47,489 nt of DNA from Acidiphilium iwatense (GTDB lineage Bacteria > Pseudomonadota > Alphaproteobacteria > Acetobacterales > Acetobacteraceae): the NCBI RefSeq assembly GCF_021556475.1, contig NZ_JAKGBZ010000029.1, positions 1-47,489 on the forward strand. Direction: 5' to 3'. Positions within the stretch are counted from its first letter, which is position 1. Each line of letters starts with the position of its first letter. Both the position numbers and the translations under genes were made by a program. Shown here in pieces: positions 1 through 9,388 of the stretch. A model generated the notes under the pieces. It did no database searches, was not told the origin of the DNA, and saw nothing but the letters and a program-made list of their open reading frames with translations.

Positions 1-105
1 GCCAAACTCAAGCAATTCCGCGCCATTGCAACGCGCTACGACAAAACCGCCAGAAACTTCCTCGCAGGCGTCCACCTCACCGCCACCGCTATCTGGCTTA
101 ATTGA
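1..105 (+). mobile_element. IS5-family transposase, C-terminal end (partial)
   Basis: The first frame reads open from the window edge for 34 codons and ends in TGA. The residues include ATRYDKTARNFLAGVHL and end in IWLN, the usual C-terminus of IS5/IS427-type DDE transposases. Only the last part is present, so the catalytic residues cannot be checked. The bases just after the stop (about 103-114, TGACGACACACC) probably belong to the terminal inverted repeat of the element, because IS5-type transposases normally stop very close to the IS end. The element then abuts the palindromic repeat at 115-189. Whether the IS is intact depends on sequence upstream of the window. Confidence 0.8.
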
Positions 106-114
106 CGACACACC

Positions 115-189
115 CTAGTGTCCTGCTCGATTCGGAAGTTCGTAGGATGCCTCGGTCAGCGCAGCCGAACTTCCGAATCGGAACACTAG
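115..189. repeat. 75-bp nested palindromic element (CTAGTGT family), copy 1
   Basis: The element starts CTAGTGTCC and ends GGAACACTAG. The outer arms (115-142 and 166-189) are imperfect inverted repeats, and each carries a smaller palindrome of the type TTCCGATTCGGAA. A related element lies at 35036-35109 and a more diverged one at 35123-35198. The end falls one base before the ATG of the ABC-F gene at 191, so the element supplies that gene's whole translation-initiation region. It could be a MITE- or REP-like element. The transposase end lies directly to its left. Confidence 0.7.
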
Positions 190-190
190 C

Positions 191-2056
191 ATGAGCCTGC
201 TCCGTATCGAAAACCTGTCCTTCAGCCTCGCCGGTCGCGCATTGCTCGACCACGCTGCCCTGACCGTCGATCCGGGCCGCAAGATCGGCCTGATCGGCCG
301 CAACGGCGCGGGCAAATCCACCCTGCTCAAGCTCATCACGGGGATTCATGCCCCCGACGGGGGCACGATCAAACTCGCCAGCCGCGCGCGGCTCGGCACC
401 GTCGCGCAGGAAGCGCCGGCGGGCGAGGTCACTCCGATGGCGGCGGTGCTCGAAGCCGATCTCGAACGTATGGCGCTGCTTGCCGAAACAGATCACGCCG
501 CGCCCGAACGGCTCGCGGAAATCCACGACCGGCTGATCGCGATCGACGCGGACTCCGCCGAAGCGCGCGCCGGCGCGATCCTCGCCGGGCTCGGCTTCGA
601 CGAAGCCGCGCAGAACCGGCCGATGGCCAGTTTCTCCGGCGGGTGGCGGATGCGTGTCGCCCTCGCCGCCGCCCTGTTCGCCGCACCCGATCTGCTGCTG
701 CTCGACGAGCCGACCAATCATCTCGACCTGGAAGCCACGCTCTGGCTGGAAAACTGGCTCGCCCGGTTTCCGGGATCGGTGGTGATGGTCTCGCATGATC
801 GCGACCTGCTCGACCGCGCGGTGGATTCGATCGCCCATCTCGATCGCGGCAAAATCACCCTCACGCCCGGCGGCTTCGCCGAATTCGTGCGCATCCGCAC
901 CGAGCGCGCCGAGCAGCAGAACCGGGAGGCCGCGCGCATCGCCGCCCAGCGCGCCCATATGCAGGCATTCGTCGATCGGTTCCGCGCCAAGGCCAGCAAG
1001 GCGCGGCAGGCGCAGTCGCGCCTCAAGGCGCTGGGCCGGATGCCGATGATCGACACTATTGTGGAGGACGCGCCGACCCGCTTTGCCTTTCCCGAACCGA
1101 AGGAACTGGCGCCGCCTTTGCTCTCGCTCGACCGGGTGACGCTTGGGTATGACGGCCGTGCGGTGCTGAACGATGTCAGCCTCCGGGTCGATATGGAGGA
1201 TCGCATCGCCCTGCTCGGGGCCAACGGCAACGGCAAATCGACGCTCGCCAAGGCCCTGGCCGGGCGGCTCGCCCCGATGAGCGGCGCCGCCTTCCGCACC
1301 CGCGGCATCACCGTGGGCTATTTCGCCCAGCACCAGGAGGATGATCTGGAGCTTGGCGACACGCCGCTGCTTCATCTCGCCCGCGTGCTGCCGAACGCGA
1401 CGGTGACTCAGTTGCGCGCCCAGGGTGCGCGGTTCGGGCTCGACGCGGCGCGAATCGAAACCAAAGTGAGCAAGCTCTCCGGCGGCGAGAAGGCGCGGCT
1501 GCTTCTGGCACTCGCCACGCGGGATGCCCCGCAGGTGCTCATCCTCGACGAGCCGACCAACCATCTCGATATCGACGCGCGCGAGGCGCTGGTGCGGGCG
1601 CTGACCGACTTTCCGGGTGCCGTCATTCTGGTCACCCACGACACTCATCTGATCGATCTGGTCGCCGACCGGCTGCTTCTGGTCTCGGGTGGCAGCGTGG
1701 TGGATTACGACGACGAACTCGAAGCCTATCGCCGGCTGATCACCCAGAAAAATTCCGCCCCCGCGCAGGACCGCAAAGCGGCGCCGACACGTGACGATCG
1801 CAAATCCCGAGCGGAAGCGCGCGAAGCAACGGCGCCGTTGCGCCGCACCGCGCGCGACGCGGAGAAGAAAATCAAGACGCTGGATACGGAGCGAAAGCGT
1901 CTGGAAGCGAAGCTGGCCGATGCGGCTTTCTACGCCCGCGCGAAGCCGGAGGAGATCGCGTCGCTCAACCAGCGCCTCGCGGCCATCGCGACCGAGATCG
2001 CGGCAGCGGAATCCGCGTGGCTGGAAGCCGAGTCGGCGTTGGAAGGTGCGAACTGA
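191..2056 (+). CDS. ABC-F family ATPase (YheS/Uup-like)
   Basis: This is a soluble tandem ABC ATPase of 621 residues with no membrane segments, as expected of ABC-F proteins, which act on the ribosome rather than in transport. Domain 1 has Walker A GRNGAGKST (residues 36-44), signature FSGGW near 148 and Walker B LLLLDEPTNHLD near 170. A basic, glutamine-rich linker around residues 235-300 corresponds to the P-site tRNA interaction motif. Domain 2 has Walker A GANGNGKST near 343, signature LSGGEK near 429 and Walker B VLILDEPTNHLD near 450. Residues 510-621 are charged and predicted to be coiled coil, as in Uup and YheS. The start codon abuts a palindromic element, leaving only a weak GGAA as possible ribosome-binding site. 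The exact subfamily is uncertain. Confidence 0.93.
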   Translation: MSLLRIENLSFSLAGRALLDHAALTVDPGRKIGLIGRNGAGKSTLLKLITGIHAPDGGTIKLASRARLGTVAQEAPAGEVTPMAAVLEADLERMALLAETDHAAPERLAEIHDRLIAIDADSAEARAGAILAGLGFDEAAQNRPMASFSGGWRMRVALAAALFAAPDLLLLDEPTNHLDLEATLWLENWLARFPGSVVMVSHDRDLLDRAVDSIAHLDRGKITLTPGGFAEFVRIRTERAEQQNREAARIAAQRAHMQAFVDRFRAKASKARQAQSRLKALGRMPMIDTIVEDAPTRFAFPEPKELAPPLLSLDRVTLGYDGRAVLNDVSLRVDMEDRIALLGANGNGKSTLAKALAGRLAPMSGAAFRTRGITVGYFAQHQEDDLELGDTPLLHLARVLPNATVTQLRAQGARFGLDAARIETKVSKLSGGEKARLLLALATRDAPQVLILDEPTNHLDIDAREALVRALTDFPGAVILVTHDTHLIDLVADRLLLVSGGSVVDYDDELEAYRRLITQKNSAPAQDRKAAPTRDDRKSRAEAREATAPLRRTARDAEKKIKTLDTERKRLEAKLADAAFYARAKPEEIASLNQRLAAIATEIAAAESAWLEAESALEGAN

Positions 2057-2082
2057 CCGGACAGAGGTAACTCCGTCCGGTC
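2055..2082. terminator. possible bidirectional hairpin between convergent genes
   Basis: GACCGGAC at 2055-2062 pairs with GTCCGGTC at 2075-2082 around a short loop that can add a GAG/CTC pairing. The hairpin overlaps the ABC-F stop codon and lies before the porin stop at 2095. No T-run follows, so it is at best a weak intrinsic terminator. Confidence 0.4.
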
Positions 2083-2094
2083 GTCACCTTCGGA

Positions 2095-3306
2095 TCAGAA
2101 CAGAATGCCGCCTTCGAGCAGGAAGTCGGCCTGATTGCGGCTGCCGCCATCATTGCCGTAGCCGCGCGAGCCGTTGTTGCTGAACTTGGTCAGGTGCAGC
2201 AGCCCGACATCGCCACGCACGAACAGATATTTGTGCTGCCAGGTCGGCGAAATGGAAACGCCGATGCCTTGCGCGCCCGGATTGATGAACCAGTTATCCG
2301 GCCCGTTGCTCGAGAAATATTCCGCCCAGGCGCCGATCGAGTAGGGTGACTTGCCGAACTGGTAGTCGGCGAACAGGGCGGCGCCGAGATTACTCGAGTA
2401 TTTGTCGAGCCCGAGCTTGTGATCAACCTTGGCATAGACATACTGCACTTCCGGCACGAGGTTCAGGTTGCCGAGCGTGTAGCTGTAATAGGCGCCGATC
2501 ATCGTCGAGTTGACGAAATACGGGCCGAAATTGGCCACGGTCGACTTGTCGTAAGGAAGATTGGCCGAGCCGTAGATATTCGCGTTCAGCCCGGTGCGGC
2601 CGAGATTGGTCGCGCCGTAGACCGACAGGCTGTTATTGCTGTTGAACGTGTAGGTCACCAGCCCCTGCAGGAAGTTCCATACGCCAGTATCCCAGCCGTC
2701 GCCGAAGGTCAGCGTGCCGGAGACCGGCCCCTGCGTATAGGTCGCGGTCACGCCGCGGCTCTGCGAGTTCTCGACCGAGAAGAGGTCGGTGGTCAGCAGA
2801 TTGGCGTTGTTCCAGTCGATGCCCGATTCATAGCCTTCGAGCGAGGCGATCTGGCCGGCGGAAATGCTGAAATTCGTGTTCGGTGCCAGGGTCACGTAGC
2901 CGGCATAGAGCGGGCCGGTGGAAAAGGTCTGCACCGAGGTGCGGGTCGGCGCGGCGCCGAGAACGAACGAGGTGGTGGAACCGACCTCGACGGTGAACTG
3001 CACGAGCCCGGTCGTCTTCTGCACCTGGATCAGCCCGTTGAGGAATTCCGCGCCGGTCGCCTTATCGGTGCCGAGCAGGCCGGGATTCGCCGAATTACCG
3101 GTGCCCGACAGGCCGTAGAAATAGCCGTCCGCGCCGCCGGAGAGTTCAAGCGGCCCCAGCGGTCCGCCATCGATCTTGATATTCGCCGGGCCGTTGAACG
3201 CCTGGGCCGATTGCAGCGCCAGCATCGACAGCGCCGAGCCGAAGCCAAGCGCGATCAGCCTCGAACGTTTCAGCCTCTCGCGCTTCGTAGACTTGGTAGC
3301 CTGCAT
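2095..3306 (-). CDS. outer-membrane beta-barrel porin (BBP2/OmpL-like)
   Basis: This 403-residue protein has an N-terminal basic stretch, then a hydrophobic core and an AQA cleavage site (signal peptide of about 35 residues). The mature part is rich in Gly, Asn, Thr and aromatic residues in alternating beta-strand patterns and ends in ...LLEGGILF, with the terminal Phe recognised by the BAM machinery. The pattern suits the putative beta-barrel porin-2 family, often seen in Acetobacteraceae; its solute is unknown. The start was chosen because CAGGAGG lies 5 bases upstream of the ATG at 3306, although the frame stays open to 3441. The gene is convergent with the ABC-F gene, and 176 bp of intergenic sequence upstream should hold its promoter. 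Confidence 0.85.
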   Translation of the reverse strand: MQATKSTKRERLKRSRLIALGFGSALSMLALQSAQAFNGPANIKIDGGPLGPLELSGGADGYFYGLSGTGNSANPGLLGTDKATGAEFLNGLIQVQKTTGLVQFTVEVGSTTSFVLGAAPTRTSVQTFSTGPLYAGYVTLAPNTNFSISAGQIASLEGYESGIDWNNANLLTTDLFSVENSQSRGVTATYTQGPVSGTLTFGDGWDTGVWNFLQGLVTYTFNSNNSLSVYGATNLGRTGLNANIYGSANLPYDKSTVANFGPYFVNSTMIGAYYSYTLGNLNLVPEVQYVYAKVDHKLGLDKYSSNLGAALFADYQFGKSPYSIGAWAEYFSSNGPDNWFINPGAQGIGVSISPTWQHKYLFVRGDVGLLHLTKFSNNGSRGYGNDGGSRNQADFLLEGGILF

Positions 3307-3482
3307 AAAGCCTCCTGTTTGATCTTTTCTTGCGCAATTTGCATGGTTTTTCATCGAAATCGGCGAAAAATCATGTTGCAACGCAAAACATTGAGAACGA
3401 CCGCAAGCTATATGCCAACGCATTTTGCCGCGACATGACAATGCGGCACACGCAAAGATTGATTCCGACTGTTGCTAATATG

Positions 3483-6299
3483 TTACATATAAGAGGCGAA
3501 AAACCCCCCGATCGCCCCGATCGTCTCCGCGAGACCGAGGCTTTGCACCGTAACCTCCGCCGGGAACGCGGCGTGCAGCCGCGAGGGCATCGCCCGGTCG
3601 AGCAGCACGAACACGCCCCGGTCCGAGTCGCGCCGGATCAGCCGGCCGAATGCCTGGCGCAGGCGCAGACGCACGATCGCATCGTCGTAGGATTTCGGAT
3701 TGCCACCGGCGAGATGGGTGCGCCGCACCCGGTGCAGAATGTCCGGGCGCGGCCAGGGCGTGCGCTCGAACACCACCAGCCGCAACGCGTTACCCGGCAC
3801 ATCGACACCATCGCGCATCGCATCGGTGCCGAGCAGACACGCGTGCTCCTCGGCGCGGAAAATATCGACCAGCGTGGCGTTGTTCATCGCATCGACATGC
3901 TGGGCGTAGAGCGGGATATTCGCCGCCGCCAGCGCGGGCGCGATGCGGGTATGCACCGCGCGCAGCCGGGAAATCGCGGTGAACAGGCCGAGCGCGCCGC
4001 CGCCCGAGGCGATGAACAACGCGCGAAACGCGGCGGCCAGGGCGTCGATATTGTCGCGCGGCGCGTCCCGCACCACGAAAATCCGCGTCTGCGCCTCATA
4101 ATCGAAGGGCGAGGCGAAGGCGGCGCGAATCGCGGGTGCGGCCAGATGCGCCGCCCCGCTGCGCGCCTCGGCGCCGCGCCAGCCGGATTCGGCGTCCCGG
4201 TCCGCGCTATCCCGAAGTGTGGCCGAGGTGATCAGCAACCCGTGCGACGGTGCGGCGACCGTCTCCGCGAAAGCCTCGGTCGGGTCGAGCAGATGCGACA
4301 GCAGCGCCGCATCGCGGCCGAGCCGGATGAACAGCACGCTGTGCGGCCGTTCGCCGGGCGCGGGCGGGGCCGCGTTCGCCGCCGCCAGCATCCGACGCCA
4401 CGCGGCTACCGGGTCGATCGCCCGGCGATGCAGGCCGCGCGCCATCGCCTCGATGCGCTGGCGATCCTTTTCCTCGATCGTCGCGGCCTCCTCGTCGAGC
4501 CGGTCGAGCAGCCGCGCGCGCAGCGCCTTCAGCGGCGCCTCCAGCCGGGCGAGTGCGCGGTCCAGCACCGACGCCGCCTCGGCCAGTTCGGGTTCGGCGG
4601 GATACAGATCGACCTCGATGCCCAGCCCCGAATCTCGTTCCCGCTCGGCGGCACGGGCGCGCGCCTGGGCGGCAAGCGCGGCCAGAAACGTCTCCGCCGG
4701 CCCCGATCCCACCGCGTCGAGCTGGGCATCGCCACTCTCGGCAAGCCGGGCGAAAAACGCCGCGCCCGGCAGCACGCGGGCGGCGATCAGCGCGGCCTGC
4801 AACGGTGCGGCGAGCCGGTCATCCGCCTCGATGAGATCTTCCAGCCGTTTGGCGATGCCGCGCGCGCGCGACCGGCCGCCCTCGGCCCCGAGCAGCCAGC
4901 GCCGCAACTCCGCCATCGCGATGCCCGACAGTTCGGCGGAAAACGCGCTGTCGGCGGCGTCGAACAGATGATGCCCTTCGTCGAACACGTAGCGGGTCGG
5001 CACGTTGGAATCGTCCAGGCCGCCCCACACCGCCTGCGCCATCACCAGCGCGTGGTTGGCGATCACCAGATCGGCGTGGCGCGCACGGCGGATCACGTGC
5101 TCGATGGTGCAGCGCTTCCAGTGCGGGCAGGCGGCATGGATGCACTCGCCGCGCCGGTCGGCGATCTGCGGCAGCAGCCCGGCGCCGAACAATTCGGGAA
5201 ACCAGCCCGGCAGATCGCCGCCCGCGACATCGTGATCGTTCGAGGCACGCGCCCAGCGCGCGATCAGCCCGAGTGCGATCAGATTCGGGCTCCGCCCGGC
5301 ATTGACCGCTTCCTCATAGTTCAGCAGGCACAGATAATTCTCCCGCCCCTTGCGCAGCACCACCCGCGCGCGCAGCCGCGCCGGGTCGGGCTCCAGCCGG
5401 GCCAGTTCCTGCTCGATCTGGCGCTGCAAATGGCGGGTATAAGTGGAAATCCACACCGCGCCCTGGTTGCGTTCCGCCCAGAGCGAGGCGGGTGCGAGAT
5501 AGCCCAGCGTCTTGCCGGTGCCGGTGCCGGCCTCGGCGAGCACGCAGTGCGGCGCATCCTGGGTGGCGCGCGGCGCGAAGGCGGCGGTCGCGGCGGAAGC
5601 ATAGTCGGACTGAGATTGCCGCGCCTCGGCCCGATCGCCGAGCAATTCGGCAAGTCTTGTGCGCGCGGCGTCCGGCGGCACCGGAAAGGCCGATGGCGGT
5701 GGGCGCGGCGCCTCATCCTCCCATTCCGGCAGGATCGACCAGAGGCGCAGCGCCGCCCGATCCGGCCGCGCCGCCGCATCGTCGAGCGCCGCGGCGACCG
5801 CGCCCGCCCACGGCCAGCCCGCGCCCCCTTCGTTGCGCTTCCAGTGATCCTTCGGATCGCTGGACCCTTGCGCAACTCCGCCCATCAGCGCGGCCAGCCC
5901 GGCGGCGTTGCGGTTCATCGCGAGTTTTCGCCCCTGTGCGAGGCGCGCCAGCAGCGAAGCGGCAAGATCGGGCAGCATCGCCGCCGCGTCCTCCAGCCCG
6001 CGCGGCGGATCGATATCGAGCGCGCGGGCGAGGCCCGCCGGCGTCGGTGCCGCGTTTTGCGCCGGCATGACGAAGGCGAACAATTCGAGCAGGTCGAGCA
6101 CTTGCATGGTGATGCCGAGCCGCTTCAGCGTCGCCGGGCCATGCACCACCAAGGGCGGCGGAGAGTTGCGCAGGGCGGAGCGGGCATTCTCCACCGACAG
6201 CACGCGCAATTCACCGTCGCTGCTCAGAATCGCGGCGCGCCCAGGGGCGCTGACCAGCGCCGGGGCATCGGGAAGCAGAAGTCGCGGCGCGGAGTCCAT
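3483..6299 (-). CDS. DinG/XPD-like ATP-dependent DNA helicase
   Basis: The 938-residue protein has the hallmarks of an iron-sulfur superfamily 2 helicase. Walker A reads AEAGTGTGKT near residue 255. Cysteines near 324 (ENYLCLL) and near 385-397 (ECIHAACPHWKRC) can bind a 4Fe-4S cluster. A DEGH box lies near 440 and motif VI (QAFGRLIRR) near 886. The N-terminal 240 residues are poorly conserved and could be a decayed exonuclease-like module; I cannot assign them. The family unwinds DNA 5' to 3' during repair and R-loop removal. Two starts are possible, ATG 6299 and ATG 6326, neither with a clear ribosome-binding site; I chose 6299. The gene is divergent from lysK with 75 bp between them. Confidence 0.88.
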   Translation of the reverse strand: MDSAPRLLLPDAPALVSAPGRAAILSSDGELRVLSVENARSALRNSPPPLVVHGPATLKRLGITMQVLDLLELFAFVMPAQNAAPTPAGLARALDIDPPRGLEDAAAMLPDLAASLLARLAQGRKLAMNRNAAGLAALMGGVAQGSSDPKDHWKRNEGGAGWPWAGAVAAALDDAAARPDRAALRLWSILPEWEDEAPRPPPSAFPVPPDAARTRLAELLGDRAEARQSQSDYASAATAAFAPRATQDAPHCVLAEAGTGTGKTLGYLAPASLWAERNQGAVWISTYTRHLQRQIEQELARLEPDPARLRARVVLRKGRENYLCLLNYEEAVNAGRSPNLIALGLIARWARASNDHDVAGGDLPGWFPELFGAGLLPQIADRRGECIHAACPHWKRCTIEHVIRRARHADLVIANHALVMAQAVWGGLDDSNVPTRYVFDEGHHLFDAADSAFSAELSGIAMAELRRWLLGAEGGRSRARGIAKRLEDLIEADDRLAAPLQAALIAARVLPGAAFFARLAESGDAQLDAVGSGPAETFLAALAAQARARAAERERDSGLGIEVDLYPAEPELAEAASVLDRALARLEAPLKALRARLLDRLDEEAATIEEKDRQRIEAMARGLHRRAIDPVAAWRRMLAAANAAPPAPGERPHSVLFIRLGRDAALLSHLLDPTEAFAETVAAPSHGLLITSATLRDSADRDAESGWRGAEARSGAAHLAAPAIRAAFASPFDYEAQTRIFVVRDAPRDNIDALAAAFRALFIASGGGALGLFTAISRLRAVHTRIAPALAAANIPLYAQHVDAMNNATLVDIFRAEEHACLLGTDAMRDGVDVPGNALRLVVFERTPWPRPDILHRVRRTHLAGGNPKSYDDAIVRLRLRQAFGRLIRRDSDRGVFVLLDRAMPSRLHAAFPAEVTVQSLGLAETIGAIGGFFASYM

Positions 6300-6330
6300 G
6301 ACTGATGTATAGCGGAGAGGCCCCATGCGC

Positions 6331-6342
6331 CAAACCGGTTTG
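6331..6342. promoter_or_regulatory. 12-bp palindrome in the dinG/lysK divergent region
   Basis: CAAACCGGTTTG is a perfect 12-bp palindrome placed between two divergent genes whose starts are 75 bp apart. It could be an operator for a dimeric repressor. No known binding consensus was matched. Confidence 0.3.
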
Positions 6343-6374
6343 ACCGCGATGCGTCCCGACCTTACAGCCGGGCC

Positions 6375-7949
6375 ATGATCGAAACCACATCTCCCGTCCC
6401 GACCAGCTGGCCGTTCCGTGAAGCGGAGCGCGTTGCCCAACGCCTCGCGCGCACCGGAAAAACCGCCGCTTTGTTCGAGACTGGCTACGGGCCGTCCGGC
6501 CTGCCGCATATCGGCACCTTCATGGAGGTCGCCCGCACTTCGTGGATCAGGCACGCCTTCACAGCGCTCACCGGATTGCCCTCGAAACTGCTCGCCTTTT
6601 CCGACGACATGGACGCGCTGCGGAAGGTGCCGGGCAATGTGCCGAACCAGGACATGCTGCGCGGCTTCATCGGCCAGCCGCTGACCCGCGTGCCCGACCC
6701 GTTCGGCACCCATCCGAGCTTCGGCGCGCACAACAATGCGCGGCTGCGCGCCTTTCTCGATTCCTTCGGGTTCGACTACGAATTCGCCTCCTCGACCGAG
6801 TATTACGGCTCGGGCCGGTTCAACGCCGCGCTGCGCGCGGTGGCGGCGCGGCACGATGCGATCCGCGCGATCATTCTGCCCACGCTCGGGCCGGAGCGGC
6901 GCGCGACCTATTCGCCGTTCCTGCCGCTGCACCCTAGGACCGGGATGGTCATGCAGGTCGCGATCGAGGCGGTGGATGTCGATGCCGGCACGGTGACCTG
7001 GCGCGATCCCGACTCCGGCACCGGCTACGAAACCTCGATCTACGACGGCGCCGCCAAGCTGCAATGGAAGGCGGATTGGGCGATGCGCTGGTTCGCGCTC
7101 GGCGTCGATTACGAAATGTCGGGCAAGGATCTGATCGATTCGGTGCGCCTGTCGAGCGCGATCGTCCGCGCCCTCGACGCCGAGCCGCCGGAAACCTTCA
7201 CCTACGAGCTGTTTCTCGACCAGAACGGCCAGAAGATCAGCAAGTCGAAGGGCAACGGGCTCTCGGTCGAGCAATGGTTGAGCTACGCGCCGCCGGAAAG
7301 CCTTGGCCAGTTCATGTTCGGCTCGCCGCAGCGGGCCAAGCGGCTCTATTTCGACGTGATTCCCCGTGCGACCGACGAGTATATCGCCAATGTCGAAAAA
7401 GCAGCACAGGAAGCCGATCCACGCGACAATCCAGCCTGGCATATCCATGCGGGCGACATCCCGCAAGCGGCGCCGAGCCCGGTGCCGTTCGGCATGCTGC
7501 TCAACCTCGCCACCGTGGTGAACGCTGAAACCCCCGACATGCTCTGGGGCTTCATCCATGCCTACAAACCCGACGCGACGCCGCGAACATCGCCGTTTCT
7601 CGCGCGGCTGGTCGATTACGCGGTGCGCTACTACCAGGATTTCATCAAGCCGGCGAAGCGCTATCGCGCGCCCAGCGAAACCGAACGCGCGGCCCTCGAA
7701 GACCTCGAGGCGTCCCTGCGCGTGCTGCCGGAGGATGCCGATGCCGATACGCTGCAGACCCTGCTGTATGATGTCGGCAAGCGGCACGATTTCGCCGCCC
7801 TGCGCGACTGGTTTTCCTGCCTGTATCAGGTGCTGCTCGGCCAGAGCGAAGGTCCGCGCTTCGGCCCGTTCATCGCGCTGTACGGCGTAGCGCCGACGGT
7901 CGCGCTGATCGAGCAGGCGCTCAGCCGGGAAGCGGCCGAGCCCGCCTGA
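6375..7949 (+). CDS. lysK: lysine--tRNA ligase, class I
   Basis: This 524-residue enzyme charges tRNA-Lys with lysine in the cytoplasm. It is the class I (archaeal-type, Rossmann-fold) form rather than the class II LysS, as in many alphaproteobacteria. The HIGH-type signature is seen as GPSGLPHIGTF (residues 39-49) and the KMSKS loop as KISKSKG (287-293). The C-terminal half is helical, as expected of the anticodon-binding domain. The length fits the bacterial class I family. It runs opposite to the helicase and is convergent with the MFS gene, with only 10 bp between the two stops. Confidence 0.95.
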   Translation: MIETTSPVPTSWPFREAERVAQRLARTGKTAALFETGYGPSGLPHIGTFMEVARTSWIRHAFTALTGLPSKLLAFSDDMDALRKVPGNVPNQDMLRGFIGQPLTRVPDPFGTHPSFGAHNNARLRAFLDSFGFDYEFASSTEYYGSGRFNAALRAVAARHDAIRAIILPTLGPERRATYSPFLPLHPRTGMVMQVAIEAVDVDAGTVTWRDPDSGTGYETSIYDGAAKLQWKADWAMRWFALGVDYEMSGKDLIDSVRLSSAIVRALDAEPPETFTYELFLDQNGQKISKSKGNGLSVEQWLSYAPPESLGQFMFGSPQRAKRLYFDVIPRATDEYIANVEKAAQEADPRDNPAWHIHAGDIPQAAPSPVPFGMLLNLATVVNAETPDMLWGFIHAYKPDATPRTSPFLARLVDYAVRYYQDFIKPAKRYRAPSETERAALEDLEASLRVLPEDADADTLQTLLYDVGKRHDFAALRDWFSCLYQVLLGQSEGPRFGPFIALYGVAPTVALIEQALSREAAEPA

Positions 7950-7959
7950 GCGGCCGCCG

Positions 7960-9336
7960 TCATTCCCTGCTGACCACTTCGAGGGATTTGCGGGTCGCGT
8001 TGATGGTGAAAGGCAGGATCGTCGCGGTGATCAGGCCGGTCGCCGCCATGAACAGGAACACCGTGGTGAAGCCGGACGAAATTCCGCCCCAGGAATAGAC
8101 GGCGAGCGCCATGATCGGGCCGGCCGCGCCGCCGAGATGCCCGGCGCCATCGGTCAGCGACACGCCGGTCGCCCGCGCGCGGGTCGGGAAGCTTTCCGCC
8201 GTCAGCGCATACATCAGCGGCAGAAAAAAGCCGAGCGAACCGGCCAGCAGAAACACCGCGACATAGATGAGCAAAGGCGAACCGGCGATTCCGATCGCCA
8301 CGAAACAGGCCGTCCAGAGCAGCATCCCGGCGAAAATCGTGTGCTTGCGCTCGAACGCATCGCCCAAAGCGGTCGCTAGCAGGGAACCCACCGGATAGCC
8401 GACCGAACTCGCCAGCATGAACAGGATGCTGTGGGTCAGCGTGTAGCCGCGCGCGACGAAAAAGGTCGGTCCCAGGCCGAGCCACGTATAGGTTCCGATA
8501 TACCAGATGAACCAGAGCACGAACAGCAGAACGACCCGGCCGGCGAACGGCGCGCGAAACAGCGCGGCGGTGGGAAAGCCCTGCGAATGCACTTCCGCCG
8601 CGACCTCGATCGGTAGGGGCAGATCGCCGCCGATGCGCAGCCGGGCGCGCGCTTCCGCGGCGTCGATCACCGATGCGGCCTCCGCCATCCGGCGCTTGCT
8701 CAGCAGCCAGCGCGGCGATTCCGGCAGCCACGGAAACGCGAACAGCGTGAGTCCGCCAAGTGCTCCGAGACAGAACATCGCGCGCCAGCCCCAGGCGAAA
8801 TTCGGCACCAATGCGAGGGCGACGATCGGCACGACGCCCTGGCCGAGCATGGCGAACACATTGGCGAGGCCGGTATAGCGGCCGCGTACGGCGGCGGGCG
8901 CCATCTCGCCGATATACGCGGAAATCACCGCGATTTCCGCGCCGATGCCCATGCCGGTGACGAACCGCCCCACCACCATCGAGGTCAGGCCCATCGCGAA
9001 GGTGGTGCCGATGCAGCCGATGGTGAACAGCAAGGTCGCGGTCATGATGCCGCCTTTCCGGCCGATCGCATCGGCGAGGTTGCTGTTCAGCCAGGAGCCG
9101 ACAACATAGCCGACCAGGCTCGCGGTGATCGGAATCGCCTGCTGTTCGGCGGTGAAATGCAGAACCTTGCTGAACACCGGCAGGCCGAATGCGACATTGG
9201 TGATGTCGAAAAACGCGATCAGGTAGCCGATGCCGACCACCCAGAGAACCGCGCTGGAATGCGGCCAGAGCGGTAGCCGGTCGAGGCGGGCGATCAGTTC
9301 GCGTTCCGCGTTCTGGTCGTAGCTGTCCTGTTTCAT
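7960..9336 (-). CDS. MFS transporter, metabolite:H+ symporter type
   Basis: This 458-residue inner-membrane protein has about 12 hydrophobic segments. MFS signatures include a DAIGRKGG loop after TM2, and GRFVTGMGIGAE and PESPRWLL, typical of the sugar/organic-acid symporter branch. It is the last gene of a five-gene minus-strand operon, 52 bp after the MmgE/PrpD gene, and probably imports the organic acid the operon degrades. In itaconate clusters of Pseudomonas the comparable place is held by TRAP transporter genes. The start at 9336 is preferred because AAGGAC lies upstream; ATG 9369 has no ribosome-binding site. The substrate cannot be read from the sequence. Confidence 0.88.
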   Translation of the reverse strand: MKQDSYDQNAERELIARLDRLPLWPHSSAVLWVVGIGYLIAFFDITNVAFGLPVFSKVLHFTAEQQAIPITASLVGYVVGSWLNSNLADAIGRKGGIMTATLLFTIGCIGTTFAMGLTSMVVGRFVTGMGIGAEIAVISAYIGEMAPAAVRGRYTGLANVFAMLGQGVVPIVALALVPNFAWGWRAMFCLGALGGLTLFAFPWLPESPRWLLSKRRMAEAASVIDAAEARARLRIGGDLPLPIEVAAEVHSQGFPTAALFRAPFAGRVVLLFVLWFIWYIGTYTWLGLGPTFFVARGYTLTHSILFMLASSVGYPVGSLLATALGDAFERKHTIFAGMLLWTACFVAIGIAGSPLLIYVAVFLLAGSLGFFLPLMYALTAESFPTRARATGVSLTDGAGHLGGAAGPIMALAVYSWGGISSGFTTVFLFMAATGLITATILPFTINATRKSLEVVSRE

Positions 9337-9388
9337 GGCGTTTCGTCCTTTGTCCTGAATTGATGACATTTAGTTATTATACAGAACG

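Noticed and set aside
98-1648. 516-codon minus-strand frame opposite the ABC-F gene
   Set aside because: Arg/Gly/Glu-rich shadow translation without domains; the plus strand has complete ABC motifs.
3330-6305. 991-codon open frame on the plus strand, antisense to the helicase gene
   Set aside because: High GC content keeps complementary frames open. It is Arg-rich and low in hydrophobic residues, has no recognisable domain, and lies entirely opposite a gene with clear helicase motifs.
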